The position numbers and the translations under genes are program-made. Positions 1-6,106 of a stretch of 10,421 bases of DNA are shown here, piece by piece. Location of the stretch: positions 1-10,421 of the forward strand of contig DAOUAI010000140.1 in the NCBI GenBank assembly GCA_034433775.1, in the 5' to 3' direction. How positions within the stretch are numbered: the stretch's first letter is position 1; each line of letters starts with the position of its first letter. The DNA is from CALJTV01 sp034433775 (GTDB lineage: Bacteria > Chloroflexota > Dehalococcoidia > GIF9 > UBA5629). Below the pieces are notes generated by a model that worked only from the letters and a program-made list of their open reading frames with translations, had not been told where the DNA came from and searched no databases.

Positions 1-853
1 CCATCTCAGCGAGCATGAAAGCAATAGCTTGTCTTGAAGCAATCGGCTCGCCGAAGGCAACGCGCGTTTTAGCATAGTCACGGGAATACTCAAAAGCCGC
101 TTTGGCTACCCCTACTGCCATCGCTGCCAGGGCTACCCTGGAGCAATTGAGCAGACGATCGAAATCACACCCCTTCTCGCCACCGAGCCGATTCTCCGTC
201 GGAATGCGACAGTCTTTTAAGGCTACTTCGTAGGTAGCCAGGGCTTTGATGCCCATGTTCTTTTCCCGTTCTTTTATCTCCAGCCCTGACGTTCCCTTTT
301 CCACGATGAACCCCTGAGTCTGCCCGTTTTCAGCGGCATATACCAAGACCGCTTCTGCTTCTGCAGCCAGAGGTACATAACACTTTTCACCATTAAGGAC
401 GTAACTATTACCATCCCTCCTGGCAGTGGTGCGCAACTCATTGGGGTCAAAGTTGAACCTGGATTCGATTAATGCTGCGGTGGCTGCGGTGAACTTATCG
501 CCGCAGAACAGAGGCAGGTACTTTTTCTTCTGCTCTTCTGTGCCCATTTCGAGAATGGGGAGGACGAACAAAGAAGGACACAAAATGTGCATTGCTATAG
601 CCAGGTCGCCCCAGGCTAGTTCCTCAGCGATGAGCGTACCGGTGAGCACCGAGCGCTCACCGCCGGCGCCACTGTATGCCTCGGGGATGCAACTGGAGAC
701 CAGCCCCAGCCCCCAGGCGGTATCGATGACTCGCTGAGGTATCTCGCCGCTCTCATCACACTCGCGATAGACCTTGCGCATCTCATCGGTGGCGAACTGC
801 TTCACCATGTTGACTATCATCTGTTGCTCTTCGGTCGGGCTGAACGAGATCAT
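1..853 (-). CDS. Acyl-CoA dehydrogenase family protein (3' end cut by window edge)
   Basis: Reading the minus strand from an ATG at 853, 284 codons stay open to the window edge. The N-terminus (FSPTEEQQMIV) and central part match the acyl-CoA dehydrogenase fold: an N-terminal helical domain (about 1-120), a beta domain (about 121-225), and the start of the C-terminal helical domain with YAKTRVAFGEPI and Q275 before LAEM. These flavoproteins oxidise acyl-CoA thioesters at the alpha-beta bond and pass electrons to ETF. About 100 residues are missing, including the region that normally carries the catalytic glutamate, so activity cannot be judged. The usual FAD-contacting TEP-AGSD loop is replaced by ALIESRFNFDP (residues 127-137), and the usual FITN-type motif is replaced by CYVPLA (158-163), so this is a divergent subgroup. 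An AAAGGAG Shine-Dalgarno (complement of 860-866) lies 6 nt before the ATG. A good promoter lies upstream. The substrate is unknown. Confidence 0.9.
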   Translation of the reverse strand, partial: MISFSPTEEQQMIVNMVKQFATDEMRKVYRECDESGEIPQRVIDTAWGLGLVSSCIPEAYSGAGGERSVLTGTLIAEELAWGDLAIAMHILCPSLFVLPILEMGTEEQKKKYLPLFCGDKFTAATAALIESRFNFDPNELRTTARRDGNSYVLNGEKCYVPLAAEAEAVLVYAAENGQTQGFIVEKGTSGLEIKEREKNMGIKALATYEVALKDCRIPTENRLGGEKGCDFDRLLNCSRVALAAMAVGVAKAAFEYSRDYAKTRVAFGEPIASRQAIAFMLAEM

Positions 854-887
854 ATTCTGCTCCTTTCTATCCACTAAGGTTAGCTGC

Positions 888-918
888 GTGCCCGAGGCTT
901 GTTAGCACAGGAGGGCAC
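888..918 (-). repeat. Inverted repeat at the predicted mRNA 5' end of the acyl-CoA dehydrogenase
   Basis: GTGCCC at 888-893 is perfectly complementary to GGGCAC at 913-918, a 6-bp stem with a 19-nt loop. It begins almost exactly at the transcription start predicted from the promoter at 925-953. It could be a 5'-end stabilising hairpin or an operator. With only 6 bp, chance is not excluded. Confidence 0.35.
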
Positions 919-924
919 GAAGGA

Positions 925-953
925 ATGATATCATACGAATATCCAGCCGTCAA
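925..953 (-). promoter_or_regulatory. Sigma70-type promoter for the acyl-CoA dehydrogenase gene
   Basis: On the minus strand there is TTGACG (complement of 948-953), a 17-nt spacer, and TATCAT (complement of 925-930). Each box matches 5 of 6 consensus bases. The expected transcription start is near 918, giving a leader of about 65 nt before the ATG at 853. Orientation and distance fit the only minus-strand gene in the window. This is a prediction from sequence only. Confidence 0.65.
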
Positions 954-1083
954 ATCTCTGTACTCGTCCAGTACATCGGTGACAAATATTCTCGTTGTTT
1001 TCCAGATAGAAAACTGTTGCTTAGCCATTTTCTGTCCTGAAACAAAAAGTATGCGTCGCCAGTCTAGTTGGCGAGCCACCATC

Positions 1084-1112
1084 TTGACAGAACGGCACAC
1101 ATCTGTTAGAGT
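1084..1112 (+). promoter_or_regulatory. Possible promoter upstream of the solute-binding protein gene
   Basis: TTGACA (1084-1089) is a perfect -35 box. It is followed by a 17-nt spacer and TAGAGT (1107-1112), which matches 4 of 6 bases of a -10 box. If used, it would give a leader of about 350 nt before the gene starting at 1471, which is long. A nearer promoter was not obvious, so the assignment is tentative. Confidence 0.35.
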
Positions 1113-1272
1113 AATTTAAAGTTGCCGGTTTTCAGGGGGTGGGATGTCAGTATAAGTGTACACAGTAGCACAGAGAGTGTGTTTCTTCGTATTTCCCCTA
1201 TTGCCCTGTTGGCTTCTGACCCCTTAGAAGTGGCGGCAAAATTTGTGTGGTAGTTTATGGCGACCGAGATGG

Positions 1273-1314
1273 GGCAACAACTTCGCTATTCAAGCCAGGT
1301 AATTTATTGTTGCC
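1273..1314. repeat. 8-bp inverted repeat upstream of the solute-binding protein gene
   Basis: GGCAACAA (1273-1280) is the exact reverse complement of TTGTTGCC (1307-1314), with 26 nt between the arms. It could form a long-loop hairpin in a leader transcript or be two half-sites for a regulator. No T tract follows it, so it is not a terminator. Confidence 0.35.
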
Positions 1315-1470
1315 GGCCATAGTCGTTTATGAACTTCTGGTTGATCATACTTGTTCTAAAGAAATAGTAAGGGGGTAACAGCTATGGGACCATCAGGGTA
1401 AGGGACACAAAGCAATGGTCAAGCGCATCAGGATGAATGGGAAATTAACGATTGAAAGGAGGACATGGGA

Positions 1471-3210
1471 ATGGTAAAAAGGATAGCGATAGTTTGTGTT
1501 CTGGCTGTGTGCTTGATTGCAGGACTGGTGGCCAGCAGTTGTGCCAGAGGAATCAAAGAGGGAGCGACGGAGGCGGAAAGACCTGCGTATGGCGGCATTC
1601 TCACCATGAGGGTTGCTGCTGACCCTCCCGCCTTTGACGACGCGGTGCGGGGGCACGCCTATACTTGGACCTTAAAGCTTACCAACGAAGAACTGTGGAC
1701 GGGGGACTGGACGAAGGGAATTGCTGCCGGCTATGGCACCAAAGAATGTGATTGGTTTCAAGGCGGGCTTAACCGTCTGGAGCACAAAGCCGGGGCTTTA
1801 GCCGAGAGCTGGGAGATACAGGGCAAGGACACCATAATCTTCCACCTGCGCAAAGGTGTAAAGTGGCATAACAAGCCGCCGACGAATGGCAGGGAGCTTA
1901 CTGCTGAAGACGTCGTTTTCTCCCTGAAGCGCCAGTGCACTGCTCCCACAGCTTACTTCAAACAGACATACCCCAAGGCGGCTGAGACCCTGGAGATAAC
2001 CGCACCTGACCCCTATACCGTGGTGGTCAAGACCAAGCCGGAGTACTTTGGTGATGTAATCACCCTGATACCCGATTATATGTGCATATTCCCCAAGGAT
2101 GCAGTGGAACAGTTCGGCAATTTGAATGACTGGAAAAACAGCATCGGCACCGGTCCCTTCATGTTGACCGAGTTTGTGCCCGGTAGTGTTGTCTCCTTTA
2201 CACGAAATCCCAGCTACTGGGACAAGAGCCCTCTCGGTCCGGGGAAAGGTGACCAGTTGCCGTACCTTGATGGCGTCAAGATGATGGTCATCCCTGACGA
2301 GTCCACATTCCATGCCGCTTTCCGCACCGGGCAGCTTGATATTGCAACTGTTGAGTGGGAGATAGCACAGGAGTTCCTGCGTATGCCACAATTGAAGCAC
2401 ATCAGGTATAGCGAAGACGCCACCTACTGTATATTTATGAGGACGGACAAGAAGGACTCGCCCTTCGCTGACAAGAGGGTACGGCAGGCTCTGTCGCTGG
2501 CTATCGATTACAAGGGGATAGTGGATAGATATTTTAGCGGAGATGGTATTGCTGTCAAGTGGCCTATCATCCATGTCAAGGAATATGCCGGTGCCTATAT
2601 GTCGGTGTACGAGATGCCGCAAGCAGTGCGGGAGCTTTACAGCTACAACCCTGAGAAGGCGAAGCAGCTTCTGGCTGATGCTGGCTACCCCAACGGCTTT
2701 AAGACGAAGGTGATAGCCTATAATACCCGTTTAGCCATGGACGTTTTACAGATGATTAAGGACATGTGGGCTAAGGTGGGGGTGGAAATGGAGATCGAGC
2801 CCAAGGACTATGGCACCTGGCTGTCCCTTTGTGTGACGAAACGATACGATGAAATGCTCCAGGGTAGCAACTCGGGCATCGGCACCTACTTTAAGGCTAT
2901 CAACTACACCGGCCCCGGGATGTACAACGGTAGCTACCTGAATGACCCGGTGCTGAATAAAGCACGCGAGGACATGCTGGCAGCATATCCCGATGAGGTT
3001 ACGGTGGACAAGATACACCGTGAGATGCTCCCTTACCTCATGGAGCAGGTCTATGTGATACCGATGCCGGGACCGTATTATTACCGGTTCTGGTGGCCAT
3101 GGGTGAAGAACTATAGTGGCGAGTACGGGATGGGCTACTATAACCTGTATAACTTTGCCAAGTATGTCTGGATAGACCAGGAGCTGAAACAGTCGATGTT
3201 GGCTAAGTAG
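1471..3210 (+). CDS. ABC transporter substrate-binding lipoprotein, family 5 (oligopeptide/dipeptide/nickel type)
   Basis: This 579-residue protein is a family 5 (SBP_bac_5) extracellular binding protein, which captures peptides, oligosaccharides, metal chelates or similar ligands for an ABC importer. The N-terminus is a signal peptide: KR at 3-4, a hydrophobic stretch at about 5-21, and Cys24 in an ASSC context, a slightly non-ideal lipobox that suggests a membrane-anchored lipoprotein. The family signature lies at about residues 124-155: FHLRKGVKWH, then LTAEDVVFSLKR. Later parts include the typical FADKRVRQALSLAID segment and an aromatic-rich C-terminal section (PGPYYYRFWWPW). The start at 1471 is preferred over ATG 1465 because the AGGAGG Shine-Dalgarno (1457-1462) sits 8 nt before 1471 but only 2 nt before 1465. 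Length is normal for the family. No permease or ATPase genes adjoin it and a terminator follows, so it is either an orphan receptor or uses a transporter encoded elsewhere. The ligand cannot be deduced. Confidence 0.92.
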   Translation: MVKRIAIVCVLAVCLIAGLVASSCARGIKEGATEAERPAYGGILTMRVAADPPAFDDAVRGHAYTWTLKLTNEELWTGDWTKGIAAGYGTKECDWFQGGLNRLEHKAGALAESWEIQGKDTIIFHLRKGVKWHNKPPTNGRELTAEDVVFSLKRQCTAPTAYFKQTYPKAAETLEITAPDPYTVVVKTKPEYFGDVITLIPDYMCIFPKDAVEQFGNLNDWKNSIGTGPFMLTEFVPGSVVSFTRNPSYWDKSPLGPGKGDQLPYLDGVKMMVIPDESTFHAAFRTGQLDIATVEWEIAQEFLRMPQLKHIRYSEDATYCIFMRTDKKDSPFADKRVRQALSLAIDYKGIVDRYFSGDGIAVKWPIIHVKEYAGAYMSVYEMPQAVRELYSYNPEKAKQLLADAGYPNGFKTKVIAYNTRLAMDVLQMIKDMWAKVGVEMEIEPKDYGTWLSLCVTKRYDEMLQGSNSGIGTYFKAINYTGPGMYNGSYLNDPVLNKAREDMLAAYPDEVTVDKIHREMLPYLMEQVYVIPMPGPYYYRFWWPWVKNYSGEYGMGYYNLYNFAKYVWIDQELKQSMLAK

Positions 3211-3242
3211 CAAGACGGTGTAGCCTGTATCTGGAGGAAACG

Positions 3243-3278
3243 GGGAAGCCCGCCAGAAGGCGGGCTTCCTCTATTTTT
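3243..3278 (+). terminator. Intrinsic terminator of the solute-binding protein gene
   Basis: GGAAGCCCGCC (3244-3254) and GGCGGGCTTCC (3259-3269) form a perfect 11-bp GC-rich stem with an AGAA tetraloop. A TCTATTTTT run follows directly. It lies 33 nt after the stop codon and separates this gene from the esterase. Confidence 0.93.
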
Positions 3279-3300
3279 ATGCTGTGGTCGGTAGTGCCGA

Positions 3301-3329
3301 TTGACGCTGCAAGGAAAAGCTACTACAAT
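3301..3329 (+). promoter_or_regulatory. Sigma70-type promoter of the carboxylesterase gene
   Basis: TTGACG (3301-3306), a 17-nt spacer and TACAAT (3324-3329) each match the consensus at 5 of 6 positions. It lies just after the terminator and about 30 nt before the ATG at 3360, so the expected leader is about 24 nt. It supports the esterase being an independent transcription unit. Confidence 0.7.
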
Positions 3330-3359
3330 TAGCCCGAAATTTCTTGGAGGGGGAAAGCC

Positions 3360-4907
3360 ATGACTGAGACTGAAAAGACAATTGTTGAGACCACGTCTGG
3401 AAAAATCGAAGGTGTTTTTAGAAAGGGACTATACGTTTTTCGGGGTGTGCCGTTTGCAGCGCCGCCGGTGGGCAGGAAGCGCTGGCTACCACCTGAGCCA
3501 CCCCAGCCATGGAGCGGGGTAAGACCGGCGAGCGAATTTGGACCGACTTGTCCCCAGGTGCCTATGGAGATTGCGTTGTTGAACCCGCCGGAAGAACAGC
3601 CACAGAGTGAGGACTGCCTTTATCTCAATATCTGGACGCCGGGTCTGGACAATGCCAAACGCACGGTGATGGTCTGGATCCACGGTGGTGGTTTCACCAC
3701 CGGCGCTGGTTCCTGGTTGATATATAATGGGCGCCGTCTGGCAACCCGTGGCGATGTGGTGGTGGTCACCATTAACTACCGGCTTAACGTTTTCGGCTTT
3801 ATTAACCTGAAGGAGGTGACCAGAGGCACAATCCCGGCAACGGGCAACGAAGGGCTGCTCGACCAGGTGTTTGCTTTACAGTGGGTACGGGACAACATCT
3901 CACGCTTCGGAGGCGATCCTGACAATGTGACCATCTTCGGTGAGTCAGCAGGTGCCATGAGCGTGGGGACGTTGCTGGCGATGCCGAAGGCGAAGGGGCT
4001 TTTTCACCGGGCTATTTTGCAAAGCGGTGCGGCGCACCATGTGAACTCGATGGAGCGTGCTGTGAAAGTAGCTAATATGTTTCTGGACATCCTGAGTGTG
4101 AAACCTGACGAGGCGGAAAAACTATGGTCGCTCACTACAGAGCAACTGTTGCAGGCTTATAAAGAGCTTGGTATTAGAGCGCGTGACCCGAAGTTGGGGC
4201 TGGGGGACCTGCCGCTAAGGCCGGTGGTCGATGGCTCAGTACTCCCACAAATGCCGCTGCGGGCTGTCGCCAATGGTTCGGTAGACGGTGTGCCGATTAT
4301 GGTGGGCACTAACCTTGATGAATGGAAACTATTTGCTCTTATGGACCGAGACTTAGCCCAATTGGACGAGGCCAGGTTGTTGCGGCGATGCCAGCGGCTA
4401 ATTCCGGGAGCAGATGTGCCTGGAATGATAGAGGTCTACCGCCAGGCTCGCAGCAGACGCGGTCAGCCAGCTACACCAGCCGATTTGTTCATCGCTATTC
4501 AATCAGACAGGCTTTTCCGCATCCCGGCAATACGGCTTACAGAAGCTCATCGGGACCGTAAGCAGCCCAGCTATATGTACCTGTTTGATTGGGTGTCGCC
4601 GCTGAGAGAGGGAGCTTTGGGCTCATGCCACGCTTTAGAGCTGGGGTTTGTCTTCGGCACTCTGGATGATAATTTCACCGGTTCTGGCGAGGAGGCTCGA
4701 AACCTATCGAATACCATGCAGGACGCATGGGCAGCATTCGCCCGCAACGGTGACCCCAGTTGCCAGAGTCTGGGGACCTGGGCAGTGTATGGTGAGCAGA
4801 GGGAGACCATGACCCTGGGCAAACGGTGCGAGATAGTGCATGCACCCTATGATGAGGAACGACGAGCATGGGAAAAGATCCCTGATACTGTGCTTAGTTC
4901 ATTTTGA
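3360..4907 (+). CDS. Type B carboxylesterase (para-nitrobenzyl esterase-like alpha/beta hydrolase)
   Basis: This 515-residue protein is a complete type B carboxylesterase, an alpha/beta hydrolase that cleaves carboxylic esters. Visible elements in order are the N-terminal YVFRGVPFAAPPVG segment (about 25-38), the EDCLYLN motif (about 84-90), the oxyanion-hole HGGG (108-111), the nucleophile elbow GESAGA with Ser196, the acidic residue Glu321 in TNLDEW, and His424 in GSCHALELGFVFG. The Ser-Glu-His triad is therefore intact. There is no signal peptide or membrane segment, so a cytoplasmic enzyme is expected. GGAGG (3346-3350) is 9 nt before the ATG. It has its own promoter and is separated from the upstream binding-protein gene by a terminator, so the two need not share a pathway. 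The natural substrate is unknown. Family members act on many esters, so pnbA would be an overstatement. Confidence 0.93.
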   Translation: MTETEKTIVETTSGKIEGVFRKGLYVFRGVPFAAPPVGRKRWLPPEPPQPWSGVRPASEFGPTCPQVPMEIALLNPPEEQPQSEDCLYLNIWTPGLDNAKRTVMVWIHGGGFTTGAGSWLIYNGRRLATRGDVVVVTINYRLNVFGFINLKEVTRGTIPATGNEGLLDQVFALQWVRDNISRFGGDPDNVTIFGESAGAMSVGTLLAMPKAKGLFHRAILQSGAAHHVNSMERAVKVANMFLDILSVKPDEAEKLWSLTTEQLLQAYKELGIRARDPKLGLGDLPLRPVVDGSVLPQMPLRAVANGSVDGVPIMVGTNLDEWKLFALMDRDLAQLDEARLLRRCQRLIPGADVPGMIEVYRQARSRRGQPATPADLFIAIQSDRLFRIPAIRLTEAHRDRKQPSYMYLFDWVSPLREGALGSCHALELGFVFGTLDDNFTGSGEEARNLSNTMQDAWAAFARNGDPSCQSLGTWAVYGEQRETMTLGKRCEIVHAPYDEERRAWEKIPDTVLSSF

Positions 4908-4927
4908 TGAGCTACCGAAGGAGAGGT

Positions 4928-4966
4928 ATGAAAGTGATGGCGAGGTCTAGTGCTGAAGTGGCGTGA
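4928..4966 (+). other. 12-codon open frame with a strong ribosome binding site, unknown
   Basis: ATG at 4928 opens a frame of 12 codons (MKVMARSSAEVA) ending in TGA at 4964-4966. An AAGGAGAGG stretch (4918-4926) sits just before it; the AAGGAG core is 4 nt from the ATG. It lies between the esterase stop and the rpsL promoter. It may be a remnant of a deleted gene, a tiny translated frame co-transcribed with the esterase, or chance. I do not recognise the peptide. Confidence 0.2.
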
Positions 4967-4996
4967 TTTGGTTGACAGCGACTCCCTGTCCTGTTG

Positions 4997-5025
4997 TTGA
5001 CAATTGTTAAATAGTCTGCTATAGT
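4997..5025 (+). promoter_or_regulatory. Strong sigma70-type promoter of the str-S10 operon
   Basis: TTGACA (4997-5002), a 17-nt spacer and TATAGT (5020-5025) give a perfect -35 box and a 5-of-6 -10 box at ideal spacing. The expected start is near 5032, leaving a leader of about 160 nt before rpsL. A second TTGACA at 4972-4977 has no acceptable -10 partner. The -35 region is embedded in a near-palindrome (4997-5010, half-sites TTGACAA and TTGTTAA). Confidence 0.8.
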
Positions 5026-5041
5026 TTTTAGCTTAGCGTCT

Positions 5042-5086
5042 ACTAGCCATTAGTTTGGGTGTAAAAACCTGAGTAAGCCGGCTAGT
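5042..5086 (+). promoter_or_regulatory. Candidate antiterminator segment of the rpsL leader
   Basis: ACTAGCC (5042-5048) is perfectly complementary to GGCTAGT (5080-5086). Between them, 5053-5060 and 5067-5074 can form a smaller stem containing several G-U pairs. Pairing of 5080-5086 here would remove part of the 5' arm of the terminator-like hairpin at 5077-5138, so the two folds are mutually exclusive. This is the arrangement expected of a transcription attenuator. It is a hand-derived fold with no energy calculation. Confidence 0.45.
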
Positions 5087-5143
5087 TGAACCGGGACGCA
5101 GACCTTTTGGGAAGTAGACCGGTAGACAACTAGGTGGCTTTTT
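5077..5143 (+). terminator. Terminator-like hairpin in the rpsL leader (candidate attenuator)
   Basis: GCCGGCTAGTTG (5077-5088) pairs with CAACTAGGTGGC (5127-5138) in 12 positions, with one G-G mismatch and one G-U pair. An inner stem of ACCGG (5090-5094) with CCGGT (5119-5123) extends it. TTTTT (5139-5143) follows the stem without a gap, then ACTTGTTT. It lies about 110 nt after the predicted start and 50 nt before rpsL. In that place a terminator would make sense only if it is conditional. It could instead be a protein-binding leader hairpin. Confidence 0.55.
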
Positions 5144-5193
5144 ACTTGTTTAGAATATTGTTATTGTGGTAATGTTTATCCGAGGAGACTGGT

Positions 5194-5628
5194 ATGCCGA
5201 CTATTAATCAGTTAGTGCGGAAAGGGCGGCGGAAGGTGACTAAACGCACCAAGGCGCCAGCACTGAATATTGCCTATAACGCCTTGAAAAATAAGGTGGT
5301 CTATGGTGTCGGCTCGCCTCAGAAGCGTGGCGTGTGTGTACAGGTGAAGACCATGACACCTAAAAAGCCGAACTCGGCTTTACGTAAGATAGCCCGCGTC
5401 CGTCTAACTAACGGAGTTGAAGTTACGGCATATATCCCGGGCGAGGGGCACAACCTTCAGGAACACTCTGTTGTCCTTGTTCGAGGCGGCAGAGTAAAGG
5501 ACCTGCCAGGAGTCCGTTATCATATCATCCGTGGTGCTCTGGATGCTGCTGGAGTGGAGGGACGGCGGCAGGGACGGAGCAGGTACGGGACCAAACAACC
5601 TAAAGCAACGAAAATCGCTGAGGAGTGA
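5194..5628 (+). CDS. rpsL: 30S ribosomal protein S12 (uS12)
   Basis: The 144-residue product is S12, which lies at the decoding centre of the small subunit and helps monitor codon-anticodon pairing. MPTINQLVRKGR opens it as in other S12 proteins. An insertion of about a dozen residues before PQKRGVC (about 27-40) is of the kind seen in Gram-positive S12 and makes it longer than the E. coli form. The decoding loops TPKKPNS (55-61) and GGRVKDLPGVRYH (98-110) are conserved, with Lys57 and Lys102 at the positions linked to streptomycin resistance, so the sequence looks streptomycin-sensitive. Asp103 matches the aspartate that is methylthiolated in some bacteria. GAGGAG (5182-5187) is 6 nt before the ATG. 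It is the first gene of the operon, 7 nt ahead of rpsG. Confidence 0.98.
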   Translation: MPTINQLVRKGRRKVTKRTKAPALNIAYNALKNKVVYGVGSPQKRGVCVQVKTMTPKKPNSALRKIARVRLTNGVEVTAYIPGEGHNLQEHSVVLVRGGRVKDLPGVRYHIIRGALDAAGVEGRRQGRSRYGTKQPKATKIAEE

Positions 5629-5635
5629 CGTCTGA

Positions 5636-6106
5636 ATGCCAAGACGAGGTGATGTAATAAAGCGGGAACTCTTTCCTGATGCTAAGTACGGCAGTGTACT
5701 CGTAGCCAAGCTTATTAACAAGGTGATAAAAGACGGGAAAAAGGCTACTGCTGAAAGAATCGTATATACTGCTCTTGACCTTGTGCGTGAGCGGTTACAT
5801 ACAGAGCCGCTGCCAATTTTGGAGCAGGCAATTAAGAACGCTACACCTCTGCTCCATGTCAAGTCTCGCCGTGTTGGCGGCGCTACTTATCAAGTGCCAG
5901 TGGAGGTGAGACCGGACCAGGGGCTGTCTATTGCCATGCGGTGGCTGATAGGCTTTGCTCGTGAGCGTAGTGGCAAGTCAATGGCTGAGAAATTAGCTGC
6001 CGAGATAGTAGACGCCTCTCAAGGTCAGGGAGCAACTATAAAGAAGCGACAAGATACTCACAAGATGGCTGAGGCGAACAAAGCTTTTGCTCACTACAGA
6101 TGGTAA
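5636..6106 (+). CDS. rpsG: 30S ribosomal protein S7 (uS7)
   Basis: The 156-residue product is S7, the primary assembly protein of the 30S head, which binds the 3' domain of 16S rRNA and borders the E site. The N-terminus (MPRRGDVIKRE) and LINKVIKDGKK are canonical. VGGATYQVPVEVRP and the C-terminal KMAEANKAFAHYRW also match the family, and the length is the standard 156. The Shine-Dalgarno GAGGAG overlaps the end of rpsL, and the gap is 7 nt, which favours translational coupling. In E. coli S7 represses this operon by binding the rpsL-rpsG junction; the very short gap here leaves little room for such a site. Confidence 0.98.
   Translation: MPRRGDVIKRELFPDAKYGSVLVAKLINKVIKDGKKATAERIVYTALDLVRERLHTEPLPILEQAIKNATPLLHVKSRRVGGATYQVPVEVRPDQGLSIAMRWLIGFARERSGKSMAEKLAAEIVDASQGQGATIKKRQDTHKMAEANKAFAHYRW

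Larger units (their letters stand above)
954..1454. other. Gene-poor region between divergent genes
   Basis: I see no convincing gene here. Short open frames exist on both strands but lack ribosome binding sites and recognisable sequence. The region holds a weak plus-strand promoter candidate (1084-1112), another weaker one (TTTTCA at 1129-1134, 16 nt, TATAAG at 1151-1156), and an 8-bp inverted repeat (1273-1314). No tRNA or mobile-element end was recognised. Confidence 0.5.

Noticed and set aside
867..1100. 77-codon minus-strand frame just upstream of the acyl-CoA dehydrogenase gene
   Set aside because: It starts with GTG and no ribosome binding site, its product is not recognisable, and a good promoter for the downstream gene (925-953) lies inside it.
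925..1119. 64-codon plus-strand frame
   Set aside because: AGG is too close to the ATG to act as a Shine-Dalgarno, the product is not recognisable, and it overlaps the minus-strand promoter.
1465..1470. Earlier ATG for the solute-binding protein
   Set aside because: The AGGAGG Shine-Dalgarno ends only 2 nt before it, too close for initiation; ATG 1471 is correctly spaced.
1798..2622. 274-codon minus-strand frame
   Set aside because: It lies entirely antisense to the well-supported solute-binding protein gene and has no family-like sequence; it is a codon-bias shadow.
4974..4990. GACAG/CTGTC hairpin as a terminator after the esterase
   Set aside because: The stem is only 5 bp and no T tract follows, so no convincing terminator for the esterase gene was found.
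5151..5156. TAGAAT as a second -10 box close to rpsL
   Set aside because: There is no -35-like sequence 16-18 nt upstream; the bases there belong to the leader hairpin.
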